From NCBI RefSeq assembly GCF_900312815.1, contig NZ_OMPE01000003.1, positions 1 to 64,000 on the forward strand: DNA of 64,000 nucleotides. Reading direction: 5' to 3'. This DNA is from Aquimarina sp. AU474. Lineage in GTDB: Bacteria > Bacteroidota > Bacteroidia > Flavobacteriales > Flavobacteriaceae. Under the pieces are notes generated by a model. That model saw nothing but the letters and a program-made list of their open reading frames with translations. It was not told where the DNA came from and searched no databases. Position numbers and translations under genes: made by a program. Positions 18,643 through 26,925 of this stretch are shown here, piece by piece; within the stretch, counting starts at the first letter, position 1, and each line of letters opens with the position of its first letter.

Positions 18643-20034
18643 ATGAAATTTAACCACGAAGAAGAAGAACATAATTTCTCAATTACTCGATACGAGTCTA
18701 TGCTGAGATCCAATGATGTTAAGTTTTTTGATTCTGATGAGTTTGAATCTATCATTCATCATTATTTAGAAAACGGAAAGATTGCCAAAGCCAAAAAGGC
18801 TATTTCTTTAGGCCTTTCGCAACATCCTTCTTCTGTAAATTTAAAATTATTACAAGTAGAAGTATTGGTATTTGAAGATCGTTTGGACAAAGCAGATGGT
18901 TTATTGGCACAATTACACGCTATCGAACCTGAGAATGAAGAAATATATATCCAAAAAGCCAATATACTTTCTAAACAAAATAGTCATGTTCAAGCGATAG
19001 AACTGTTGACTACAGCTTTGGGATACACAAATGATCCTGCTGATGTATATTCACTCATTGGCATGGAATATCTGTTCATGGATGATTTTGAAAATGCCAA
19101 AGTCAACTTTATGAGGTGTCTAGAAACAGATGATCAAGATTACTCAGCACTATATAATGTGATTTATTGTTTTGATTTTTTAGAACAACACGAAGAAGCT
19201 ATTGAGTATCTAAATATGTTTCTTAATAAAAATCCGTATTGCGAAGTTGCATGGCATCAAGTAGGAAAACAATATTTTGATTTAAAAGAATATGAAAAAG
19301 CCTTAGCTGCTTTTGAATTTGCTATCATAAGTGATGAGTATTTTATAGGAGCATACCTTGAGAAAGGAAAAGTGTTAGAAAAATTAAAACGATATAATGA
19401 AGCTATAGAAAACTATAGAATTACCTTAGAGTTAGATGACCCTACTTCTTTTGCTTTACTTAGAATAGGAAAATGTTTTGAAAGATTAGGAAATGATGAT
19501 CTAGCGATTCAACATTACTCAAAAACCGTGCATGAAGATCCCCTATTAGACAAAGGGTGGATTGCTATTACGGATTATTATATGCGTAAACGTAATTATC
19601 AAAAAGCTTTATACTACACTAATAAAGCGATAAATATAGATAGTGAAAACGTTTTATATTGGAAACGCTATGCGAAAATAAATAATAAACTCGCTTTTTT
19701 TGAAGAAGCAGAACGAGGATATCGTAAAGCATTAGAACTTGGTAATTATGAATTAGAAACCTGGTTAAATAGATCAGATATCTTAAGGTTTCTAGGAGAG
19801 TCAAATGCTGCGATCCAAAATTTATTTCAAGCTATAGAGTTTTATCCCGATAATGCCGAGGTACAATATAGATTGGCTGGATTATATTATGAAAACCAAG
19901 ATTATGAAAAAGGTGAGTATCACATTAGAAAAGCTCTTGAACTAGATTATGAATATCATATTGTTTTAGAAGAACTTTTTGAAAAAGTCTTTAATCTTAC
20001 TTTGGTAAAAAATATAATCTTAGAATATAAATAA
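18643..20034 (+). CDS. Tetratricopeptide repeat protein
   Basis: A 463-residue protein made almost wholly of tetratricopeptide repeats from about residue 40 to the end; clear units include AWHQVGKQYFDLKEYEKALA, AYLEKGKVLEKLKRYNEAIE, LLRIGKCFERLGNDDLAIQH and VQYRLAGLYYENQDYEKGEY. No signal peptide or membrane helix is visible, so it is probably a cytoplasmic scaffold. Such repeats bind partner proteins, but the partner is not known. It is followed by a hairpin and then the DUF368-aroE block, which has its own promoter. Confidence 0.85.
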   Translation: MKFNHEEEEHNFSITRYESMLRSNDVKFFDSDEFESIIHHYLENGKIAKAKKAISLGLSQHPSSVNLKLLQVEVLVFEDRLDKADGLLAQLHAIEPENEEIYIQKANILSKQNSHVQAIELLTTALGYTNDPADVYSLIGMEYLFMDDFENAKVNFMRCLETDDQDYSALYNVIYCFDFLEQHEEAIEYLNMFLNKNPYCEVAWHQVGKQYFDLKEYEKALAAFEFAIISDEYFIGAYLEKGKVLEKLKRYNEAIENYRITLELDDPTSFALLRIGKCFERLGNDDLAIQHYSKTVHEDPLLDKGWIAITDYYMRKRNYQKALYYTNKAINIDSENVLYWKRYAKINNKLAFFEEAERGYRKALELGNYELETWLNRSDILRFLGESNAAIQNLFQAIEFYPDNAEVQYRLAGLYYENQDYEKGEYHIRKALELDYEYHIVLEELFEKVFNLTLVKNIILEYK

Positions 20035-20040
20035 TTAATC

Positions 20041-20073
20041 AAAAGACTCATTTTTTTCTACCTTGAGTCTTTT
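20041..20073 (+). terminator. Terminator-like hairpin after the TPR gene
   Basis: AAAAGACTCA (20041-20050) pairs with TGAGTCTTTT (20064-20073) around a 13-base loop, six bases after the TPR stop. The stem ends in TTTT as in an intrinsic terminator. Its right arm overlaps the TTG box of the following promoter. Confidence 0.6.
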
Positions 20074-20091
20074 CAAAAATGCATACATTTG
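20063..20091 (+). promoter_or_regulatory. Promoter of the DUF368-DUF368-aroE operon
   Basis: TTG at 20063-20065 and TACATTTG at 20084-20091 are 18 bases apart. Transcription would begin near 20098, downstream of the in-frame ATG at 20079, which argues that the first DUF368 gene really starts at the ATG at 20124. Confidence 0.6.
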
Positions 20092-20123
20092 TTTTTGATC
20101 ATAAACATCAAAAAACAATAGAA

Positions 20124-21089
20124 ATGCAAAGAGGTCTTAAGGACTACCTGGTTATTTCGATAAAAGGGCTTGCTATGGGTGCTGCAGATGTAGTACCAGG
20201 AGTATCTGGCGGTACTATAGCCTTTATATCAGGAATATATGAAGAGCTAATCGAAACCATCAATACATTAGGTTTTTCTTTCTTTTCTACTTGGAAAAAA
20301 GAAGGCTTTTTAAATTCTTGGAAAAAATATAACCTCTCTTTTTTAGCTACTTTATTTCTAGGTATTGCTATTAGTATATTATCTCTAGCCAAACTTATAA
20401 AATGGCTTTTGCATAATGAGCCTCTATTACTTTGGGGGTTTTTCTTTGGTCTCGTTCTAGCAAGTATAGTATACATAGGAAAACAAATCACATCTTGGAA
20501 TCTAAAAGTATGGATCGGTATCGTAATAGCCGCTATAGTCTCCTATTTCATAACAATAGCAGAGCCCCTAGCCTCTCCAGATAGTAATTGGTACCTCATT
20601 TTTTGTGGGTTTATCGCCATAATCGCAATGATTTTACCAGGAGTCTCCGGAGCATTTATTTTATTAATTCTTGGAGCTTATCAAACCTTTATTGATATTC
20701 TCAATCAATTCAGAGAAGGATTAATTAATCTAGACTTTGACATATTATTTCAAGTAATCATCAAACTATCTCTTATCGCCATTGGTGCCATAACTGGATT
20801 AAAATTGTTTTCTAAAGTCTTGAATTGGATGTTTAAAAAACATAAAAATATTACACTAGCCATACTTACTGGATTTATGGTTGGTTCTTTGAATAAGCTT
20901 TGGCCATGGAAAAAGGTCTTATCATGGAGAACAAATTCTGAAGGTTTAAAAGTACCTTTTGTCGAAAAGAGTATTCTACCCAATCACTTTGATGGTGACA
21001 CCAAAATACTATGGGTATTACTCTTTGTAGCGATAGGTTTTTTATTAATTCTTATATTAGAACGCCTTGCCGTGAAAAAAGCAGACTAA
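20124..21089 (+). CDS. DUF368 membrane protein (PopT-type undecaprenyl-phosphate flippase family), copy 1
   Basis: DUF368 proteins have been shown in other bacteria (named PopT) to recycle the lipid carrier undecaprenyl phosphate across the cytoplasmic membrane for wall and glycan synthesis. The 321 residues start MQRGLKDYLVISIKGLAMGA and carry both family signatures: GAADVVPGVSGGTIAF near the N-terminus and LPGVSGAFILLILGAY in the middle, with about eight hydrophobic helices. An upstream in-frame ATG at 20079 would add 15 unusual residues, but the promoter lies downstream of it, so 20124 is preferred. A second DUF368 gene follows after three bases, and the aroE gene overlaps that one. Transport activity is inferred from the family. 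Confidence 0.9.
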   Translation: MQRGLKDYLVISIKGLAMGAADVVPGVSGGTIAFISGIYEELIETINTLGFSFFSTWKKEGFLNSWKKYNLSFLATLFLGIAISILSLAKLIKWLLHNEPLLLWGFFFGLVLASIVYIGKQITSWNLKVWIGIVIAAIVSYFITIAEPLASPDSNWYLIFCGFIAIIAMILPGVSGAFILLILGAYQTFIDILNQFREGLINLDFDILFQVIIKLSLIAIGAITGLKLFSKVLNWMFKKHKNITLAILTGFMVGSLNKLWPWKKVLSWRTNSEGLKVPFVEKSILPNHFDGDTKILWVLLFVAIGFLLILILERLAVKKAD

Positions 21090-21092
21090 TTT

Positions 21093-22118
21093 ATGCAACA
21101 AAGTACCCGAACTTTTACCGATAGAATTTTTCTGATTATCAAAGGTTTAGCGATGGGCGCAGCTAATAAAGTTCCTGGGGTTTCAGGAGGTGTAGTAGCT
21201 TTTGTAGCAGGTTTTTATGAAGAGTTTATTTATTCACTTCAAAAAGTAAACTTTAAAGCTTTTAAGCTTTTCATAAATTTTAGGTTTAAAAGTTTCTGGC
21301 GATATATTAATGGTAGATTTCTCGGGCTACTAATTCTTGGTATGCTCATAAGTTATTTTAGTGTTTCAAAAATTCTTGATTATTTAATTATTCATTACGA
21401 ATTATATGTTTGGGCATCTTTTTTTGGCATGATCCTAGGCTCAATTTATTATATCATAAAAGATTTTGATGATTGGAGCAAAAGAAACATTTGTTTAATT
21501 ACCCTAGGCACTATTGCAGGGATCAGTATTAGCCTATTAGATCCAGCCAAAGAAAATGACAACTTAATTTTTGTCTTTTTTTGTGGAATTGTTGGAGTAT
21601 CAGGAATGACTTTACCAGGATTATCAGGTTCTTTCATTTTAATTCTTTTAGGAAATTATGTTCTTCTTTTAGTAGATTCTGTAAATGCATTATATGATAC
21701 TATAGCCGATTTAATACGCTGGGATTTTTCTTTTATTGATAATACTAAAAGAATAAGATTATTAAAAGTATTGGTTGTATTTAGTATAGGCTCATTAACA
21801 GGTTTAGTTACATTATCTCATTTTTTGGGATATGTGTTAAAAAGATATAAAACAGCAACTTTTGCTTCTATAATTGGTTTTATAACGGGTTCGTTAGGTG
21901 TTGTATGGCCATGGAAAATTAAAATGTATAAACTCGATTCTTATGGGAATAGGCTTATTGATGCATTAGGAAATCCAATTTTAGATAATTACGATCGTTA
22001 TTGGCCAGATATAACCTCACTCGAAACGTATATTGGCATATTTTTTATACTTGTTGGTATTGGCGTAATATTATGGTTAGAATGGTACGGAAAAAGAACA
22101 ATCAAAACTTCAAAATGA
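21093..22118 (+). CDS. DUF368 membrane protein (PopT-type family), copy 2
   Basis: Second, tandem DUF368 protein, 341 residues, with the same two signatures in altered form: GAANKVPGVSGGVVAF (about residues 19-34) and LPGLSGSFILILLGNY in the middle. It has several hydrophobic helices and ends KRTIKTSK. It starts three bases after the stop of copy 1, and its own TGA overlaps the aroE ATG (ATGA at 22115-22118), so all three are one translationally coupled operon. The two copies are clearly diverged, so they may form a heterodimer or differ in substrate; neither is shown here. Confidence 0.9.
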   Translation: MQQSTRTFTDRIFLIIKGLAMGAANKVPGVSGGVVAFVAGFYEEFIYSLQKVNFKAFKLFINFRFKSFWRYINGRFLGLLILGMLISYFSVSKILDYLIIHYELYVWASFFGMILGSIYYIIKDFDDWSKRNICLITLGTIAGISISLLDPAKENDNLIFVFFCGIVGVSGMTLPGLSGSFILILLGNYVLLLVDSVNALYDTIADLIRWDFSFIDNTKRIRLLKVLVVFSIGSLTGLVTLSHFLGYVLKRYKTATFASIIGFITGSLGVVWPWKIKMYKLDSYGNRLIDALGNPILDNYDRYWPDITSLETYIGIFFILVGIGVILWLEWYGKRTIKTSK

Positions 22119-22846
22119 CAAAAGTATACGGCCTTTTGGGTAAACATATCGGGTATTCATTTTCTAGAGGTTTTTTTTCGGATAAATTCGAAAAAGAAAA
22201 CTTAGACTGTGTATATAAAAACTTTGATCTTAAGCAAATTGATGAGTTAAAAACTATAATTAATCAAAAAAATACAGCTGGTCTTAATGTAACGATACCC
22301 TATAAAGAAGAAGTTATTGCTCTTTTAGATGAACTGGATCCGATAGCTAAAGAAATAGGGGCTGTTAATGTTATTAAATTTAAAAATGAACATGAACTTA
22401 TAGGATATAACAGTGATTATTATGGTTTTAGTGAATCCTTAAAACCTCTTCTTAATCCTAATATAAAAAAAGCCTTAATACTAGGAACAGGTGGCGCTTC
22501 AAAAGCGATTGCTTATTCTTTAAATCGATTAAAAATTGACTATACATTTGTTTCTAGAAATCCGGATTTTAATGAATTAAATTACAGTGAGCTTGACGAG
22601 GACATCATTAATGAATACAAATTAATTGTTAATTGTACTCCCTTAGGAACACATCCAAACGTAGAAAATTATCCGAACATTCCGTATGAATATATTACCA
22701 AAAATCATGTATTATATGATTTGATATACAATCCAAATGAAACCGTTTTCATGAAAAAAGGAACAGAAAAAGGGGCAAAAGTTTCTAATGGATTGCAAAT
22801 GTTAATCCTACAAGCAGAAAAAGCTTGGGAAATCTGGAATAGTTAA
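22115..22846 (+). CDS. aroE: Shikimate dehydrogenase
   Basis: NADPH-dependent reduction of 3-dehydroshikimate to shikimate in aromatic amino acid synthesis. The 243-residue chain starts M-T-K-V-Y-G-L-L-G and shows the shikimate-binding S-x-S (GYSFSRGFF), the catalytic lysine in NVTIPYKEEV, GYNSDYYGF, the nucleotide-binding LGTGGASKAIAYSL, VNCTPLGTHP and the C-terminal LQAEKAWEIW. A longer in-frame opening reaches back to 22001 inside the DUF368 gene but adds only antisense-like residues, so the ATG at 22115, which overlaps the DUF368 stop as ATGA, is the true start. Length is slightly short of the usual 270 but normal for Bacteroidota. Confidence 0.95.
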   Translation: MTKVYGLLGKHIGYSFSRGFFSDKFEKENLDCVYKNFDLKQIDELKTIINQKNTAGLNVTIPYKEEVIALLDELDPIAKEIGAVNVIKFKNEHELIGYNSDYYGFSESLKPLLNPNIKKALILGTGGASKAIAYSLNRLKIDYTFVSRNPDFNELNYSELDEDIINEYKLIVNCTPLGTHPNVENYPNIPYEYITKNHVLYDLIYNPNETVFMKKGTEKGAKVSNGLQMLILQAEKAWEIWNS

Positions 22847-22872
22847 TCCACTTACAATTTGTCATAAAATTC

Positions 22873-22895
22873 TTACTTAAATTACCTTTAAGTAA
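22873..22895. repeat. Hairpin after aroE
   Basis: TTACTTAAA (22873-22881) and TTTAAGTAA (22887-22895) form a perfect nine-base stem around a five-base loop, 26 bases after aroE. It lacks a T-run, so it is more likely an mRNA 3'-end stabiliser than an intrinsic terminator. Confidence 0.45.
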
Positions 22896-22985
22896 ATCCT
22901 AAATCCCTCTAATCCCTTTGAGGTTTTCTAATATGTTAGTATCTTAGTCTTAGATTAAGCTCAGACAAACATAAACGTTCACATA

Positions 22986-25025
22986 ATGTCAACACTGGAT
23001 AACCTGCCAAAAGCAGATGGAGAAAAGGAAAATAAACTAGAAACTTTAGATAAAAAATCAGAGAGTTCTAATGTAGATGATCAACAAAAAACTAATGTAT
23101 CAGACACTAATACCGATGCACCAGAACCTGTTGAAATAACCGAAGAAACTACAGAAGAACTCAAAACGGAGCCCGATTCTCAAAGCACCGAGGCTACTAA
23201 AGAAACTAATCCTGAAGAAACTTCTGGAGAGGGTGACCATGTTCAGAGTCAAATGGATGAAGCAGTTGCAGAACATAGTGAAGATGAAACTACAATTGAG
23301 CGTCATGACATAGAAAAGAAAGATTATCATGCCATGTCTAAGGAAGAGCTTATCAAAGAGCTTCGTGATCTAATTCGGGTTGAAAAGGTACAAGCTATTA
23401 AAGAACATGTAGATGAAATTAGAAGTGAGTTTAATGAAAAATTTAATGAAGAGGTTGAACAGAAAAAGGAAGAGTTTCTTGCGGATGGTGGCGATATAAT
23501 TGATTTTTATTATTCTACTCCAGTAAAAAAAGAATTTAATTCTGTATATTTTGATTATAAAGAGAAGCGTAATGCCTATTACCAAAATCTAAAAAAAGAT
23601 CTACAAGAAAACCTGACAAGAAGACTAGAATTAATTGAAGAATTAAAAGGTCTTCTTAATGTAGATGAGAATATCAATACTACTTATAATCATTTCAAAA
23701 GTATTCAAGAAAGGTGGCGTAATGCAGGGCCGATCCCTCGAGATAAATATAATACGGTTTGGAACACTTATCATCATCATACCGAAAACTTCTATGATTT
23801 CTTACATCTAAATAGAGAGTTTAGAGATTTAGATTTTAAACACAATCTAGAACAGAAATTAAAAATTATTGAGCGGGCTACTGAGCTGGCGCAAGAGACA
23901 GATGTTAACAGAGCTTTTAGAGAATTGCAGTTGCTTCACAAAATGTGGAAAGAAGATCTAGGGCCTGTGGGTAAAGAATATAGAGAGCCTATATGGGAAA
24001 AATTTAGTGAATTAACTCGACAAATTCATGAAAATCGCCAAAAATACTTTAAGGAACAAGATAAAGTATACGAGGTAAATCTAGAGATCAAAAAAGAAAT
24101 CATTAGTAAGATTATTAATGTAGCTGGGGACCGACCAAGTAATCATAGTGGATGGCAACAAAAAATCAAAGAAATAGAGAGTTTAAGAGAAGAATTCTTC
24201 AAAGCTGGTAAAGTGCCATCTAGTGTAAATGAAAAGACTTGGAGTGAGTTCAAATCGGCTGTAAGAGATTTTAATCGCAACAAAAATGGATTTTATAAAA
24301 ACCTTAAAAAAGAGCAGTTTGATAACCTGAATAAGAAAATGGAGCTTATCAAAATTGCCGAAGACAATAAGGATAATGAAGACTTAGCTACCACTACGCC
24401 TTTAATGAAAAGGATTCAATCTGATTGGAAAAAAATCGGTCATGTACCAAGAAAAGATAGTGATAGAATATGGAAAAGATTTAAGGATGCCTGTAATGGG
24501 TATTTTGATCGATTGCATGCCGAGAGAAATGAAGCTAATAAGGAAGAAATAGTCTCTCTAGAAAAAAAACAAGCCCATATAGAAGCTCTAACTGCTTTAG
24601 AACTTTCTGGCGATCCGGAAACTGATTTGGCTGTTATAAAGGAAAATATTGCTAGATGGAAAACATTGGGTAGGGTTCCTTATAAAAAGAAAAATATAGA
24701 ATCCGAATACAACAAAGTACTAGATGGTCTTTTTAAACAACTTAATTTAAGTCGTAAAGACACAGAAATGATCAAGTATGAAAACAAATTAAGCTCTCTA
24801 TCCAACCAAAGTGATGATAGAGCTTTAAGAAATGAACAAAGTTTCATACGTAAAAAAATAGATGATGTTAAAAGTGAGATTCGTCAATTAGAAAACAATC
24901 TTCAATTCTTTAAGAATGCCAAAGATGACAATCCTTTGGTAAAAGAAGTAATGCAAAACATCGAAAAACACAAAGAAAGCCTAGAGGTCTGGAAAGCCAA
25001 ACTCATTAAGATTAAACAATTGTAA
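22986..25025 (+). CDS. DUF349 repeat protein
   Basis: A 679-residue, highly charged, mostly helical protein. Residues 1-110 are acidic and probably disordered (rich in E, D, T and S). From about 180 onwards come at least four DUF349 units, each recognisable by a W-x3-G-x-[VI]-P core such as RWRNAGPIPRDKYNTVW, MWKEDLGPVGKEYREPIW, FKAGKVPSSVNEKTW, DWKKIGHVPRKDSDRIW and RWKTLGRVPYKKKNIES. The C-terminal 80 residues are a predicted coiled coil. No signal peptide is present. The family is conserved in Bacteroidota and Actinobacteria without a firm role, so no function is proposed. A small methyltransferase gene follows after five bases and is probably cotranscribed. Confidence 0.85.
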   Translation: MSTLDNLPKADGEKENKLETLDKKSESSNVDDQQKTNVSDTNTDAPEPVEITEETTEELKTEPDSQSTEATKETNPEETSGEGDHVQSQMDEAVAEHSEDETTIERHDIEKKDYHAMSKEELIKELRDLIRVEKVQAIKEHVDEIRSEFNEKFNEEVEQKKEEFLADGGDIIDFYYSTPVKKEFNSVYFDYKEKRNAYYQNLKKDLQENLTRRLELIEELKGLLNVDENINTTYNHFKSIQERWRNAGPIPRDKYNTVWNTYHHHTENFYDFLHLNREFRDLDFKHNLEQKLKIIERATELAQETDVNRAFRELQLLHKMWKEDLGPVGKEYREPIWEKFSELTRQIHENRQKYFKEQDKVYEVNLEIKKEIISKIINVAGDRPSNHSGWQQKIKEIESLREEFFKAGKVPSSVNEKTWSEFKSAVRDFNRNKNGFYKNLKKEQFDNLNKKMELIKIAEDNKDNEDLATTTPLMKRIQSDWKKIGHVPRKDSDRIWKRFKDACNGYFDRLHAERNEANKEEIVSLEKKQAHIEALTALELSGDPETDLAVIKENIARWKTLGRVPYKKKNIESEYNKVLDGLFKQLNLSRKDTEMIKYENKLSSLSNQSDDRALRNEQSFIRKKIDDVKSEIRQLENNLQFFKNAKDDNPLVKEVMQNIEKHKESLEVWKAKLIKIKQL

Positions 25026-25030
25026 ATCTA

Positions 25031-25657
25031 ATGCAGTGTTCCCTTTGCGCTTCAGAAGTTGAAGAGTTTTCTGAAATACAGGCAAGAAAATATTTCAACT
25101 GTACTGTATGTAAAGGGATTTCTTTGGATCCAAATAATTTTCTCTCTGCCAAGGATGAGAAAAATCGATATCAGCTTCATGACAATGATATAAATGATTC
25201 TGGTTATCAAAAATTTGCATTACCTATTGTTAATTCTGTATTAGAAGTATTTGATCCCAATCACAATGGATTAGATTTTGGTTCAGGAAGCGGACCTGTA
25301 ATCACTTCACTTTTAAGAAAAGAAGGATATAAGATTACTACTTATGATCCTTTTTTTGACCCCAATACAAATGCTTTAAAAACAACATACGATTACATTG
25401 TATGCTGTGAGGTTATTGAGCATTTTTTTTATCCGCAAAAAGAGTTTAAACTCCTATACTCTTTATTGAAACCAAATGGGGTTTTGTATTGCAAAACCAA
25501 CATCTACAATTCTTCTATAAATTTTAAGTCATGGTGGTATAAAAATGATCCAACACATGTATTTTTCTATTCTAATGATGCCTTAAATTGGATTGCAGCC
25601 AAATTTGGGTTTAAAGCAATCGAAATAAAAAGCGACCTAATCATTTTCGAAAAATAA
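25031..25657 (+). CDS. Class I SAM-dependent methyltransferase with N-terminal zinc knuckle
   Basis: A 208-residue methyltransferase. The N-terminus has four cysteines, C3, C6, C24 and C27 (CSLC...CTVC), able to bind a zinc ion. The SAM-binding motif I is GLDFGSGSGP (around residue 76), followed by a CCEVIEHFFYPQKE motif typical of class I enzymes of the UbiG/Methyltransf_23 type, and a final beta-hairpin region. The layout resembles small-molecule or protein methyltransferases; the acceptor is not known. It starts five bases after the DUF349 gene and is followed in the same frame by the remnant of a secreted protein, separated by a single TAA. Confidence 0.82.
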   Translation: MQCSLCASEVEEFSEIQARKYFNCTVCKGISLDPNNFLSAKDEKNRYQLHDNDINDSGYQKFALPIVNSVLEVFDPNHNGLDFGSGSGPVITSLLRKEGYKITTYDPFFDPNTNALKTTYDYIVCCEVIEHFFYPQKEFKLLYSLLKPNGVLYCKTNIYNSSINFKSWWYKNDPTHVFFYSNDALNWIAAKFGFKAIEIKSDLIIFEK

Positions 25658-25660
25658 AGA

Positions 25661-26032
25661 TTCTTATTTCTACACAGCATAGATCTTAATAGATGTGGAG
25701 ATGGCTGGTATTACAACGGTACATGGAGCGATATTAGACCTAGCGATGCGAGAATAAACATTAATAACGTGTCATCTAAAGTGCTTATTACACCTAATCC
25801 TATAACAAAGAATTCTGTTATACAATGGCATACAGAAAAGAAAAGCAGTACTATTTTAATAGAAATCACCAACCTTTATAGTGTTACAGAAATAGTTTAT
25901 GATTCGGTTGTAAATAAAGGTGACCATATCTTTAAATTGGATAATGATTCTATGTTAAAAGCATCAGGAATCTATTTTTGCAGAGTTACCATAGATGGTC
26001 ATGATCAAGTAGCAAAAATAGTAAAACATTAG
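25661..26032 (+). pseudogene. Remnant of a secreted protein carrying a T9SS C-terminal sorting domain
   Basis: In frame 25661-26032 there is an uninterrupted reading with no proper start: HSIDLNRCGDGWYYNGTW (a fragment of some extracellular domain) followed, from about 25775, by ITPNPITKNSVIQWHTEKK and later ASGIYFCRVTIDGHDQVAK before the stop. The last 85 residues match the type A T9SS C-terminal domain pattern (xxPNPxxx, [SA]GIYF, then a basic end), which is normally fused to a large exported enzyme or adhesin. No signal peptide, ATG or rest of the protein exists upstream; the frame runs directly on from the methyltransferase TAA. A short GTG-started product from 25769 (87 residues) is possible but could not be exported. 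It is best read as the 3' end of a decayed or deleted gene. Confidence 0.7.
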
Positions 26033-26070
26033 CTATAAAATTTAACTGAGATCACACTCTAATATATACC

Positions 26071-26116
26071 AAATCACCCATCGAACACTATTTGTATTGA
26101 TGGGTGATTTTATATG
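26071..26116. terminator. Bidirectional terminator before mazG
   Basis: AAATCACCCATC (26071-26082) pairs with GATGGGTGATTT (26099-26110), a perfect 12-base stem with a 16-base loop, flanked by A- and T-rich sequence. It separates the plus-strand block from the convergent mazG gene. Confidence 0.85.
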
Positions 26117-26142
26117 TTACAAATCATTTACAAGCTTATAAA

Positions 26143-26919
26143 CTATATTTTTTTAGCTTCTTCCCAAAAAACATCCATTTCTGACAAGGTCATATCTTTT
26201 AAGCTTTTATTGTTTTCTTTTGCTTTTTCTTCAAGGTATTGAAATCTTTTTATAAATTTTTTATTCGTGCGTTCCAGGGCATCCTCTGGATTTATGTCAA
26301 GAAATCTCGCGTAGTTAATCATTGAAAATAGAACGTCCCCAAACTCGGATTCGATTTTATCCTGATCCTGTACATTTATTTCATGTTGCAGTTCTTCTAG
26401 TTCTTCTTTAAGTTTTTCAAAAACCTGATGTGGCTCTTCCCAATCAAACCCTACACCTGCTACTTTATCTTGTATTCTACTTGCTTTTACTAAAGCAGGA
26501 AGCGATTTAGGAACTCCTTCTAAGACACTTTTCTTTCCTTCTTTAAGTTTTAGGTTTTCCCAATTACGTTTTACATCCTCTTCGTTATTGACTTTAACAT
26601 CTGCGTAGATATGTGGGTGTCTATTTATTAGTTTTTCACAGATGGCATTAGCTACGTCAGCGATATCAAAATTATTAGTTTCACTTCCAATCTTAGCGTA
26701 AAAAACGATATGTAATAATAAATCCCCTAATTCATTTTTGATTTCATTTAGATCATTATCCAAAATAGCATCTCCTAACTCATAGGTTTCTTCAATAGTT
26801 AGATGTCTTAAGGATTGTAACGTTTGTTTTTTATCCCATGGGCATTGTTCCCGTAATTCATTCATTATGGTCAATAACCTATCAAATGCTCTTAATTGAT
26901 CTTCTCTAGAATTCATCAT
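26143..26919 (-). CDS. mazG: Nucleoside triphosphate pyrophosphohydrolase MazG
   Basis: Hydrolyses non-canonical or excess NTPs to NMP and pyrophosphate. The 258 residues contain two MazG all-alpha domains; the N-terminal one has the metal-binding pattern IEETYELGDAILDND and NELGDLLLHIVFYAK, and the second carries EKLKEELEELQHEI and ESEFGDVLFSMINYARF. The cleft motif CPWDKKQTLQSL, typical of the family, is present near residue 25. Two ATG codons lie side by side at 26919 and 26916. It is five nucleotides downstream of the nitronate monooxygenase-like gene on the same strand, so the pair is probably an operon. Confidence 0.93.
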   Translation of the reverse strand: MMNSREDQLRAFDRLLTIMNELREQCPWDKKQTLQSLRHLTIEETYELGDAILDNDLNEIKNELGDLLLHIVFYAKIGSETNNFDIADVANAICEKLINRHPHIYADVKVNNEEDVKRNWENLKLKEGKKSVLEGVPKSLPALVKASRIQDKVAGVGFDWEEPHQVFEKLKEELEELQHEINVQDQDKIESEFGDVLFSMINYARFLDINPEDALERTNKKFIKRFQYLEEKAKENNKSLKDMTLSEMDVFWEEAKKI

Positions 26920-26925
26920 AAATAT

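Noticed and set aside
20079..20123. Upstream 15-codon N-terminal extension of the first DUF368 gene
   Set aside because: The promoter box lies inside it and the residues do not resemble the family's N-terminus.
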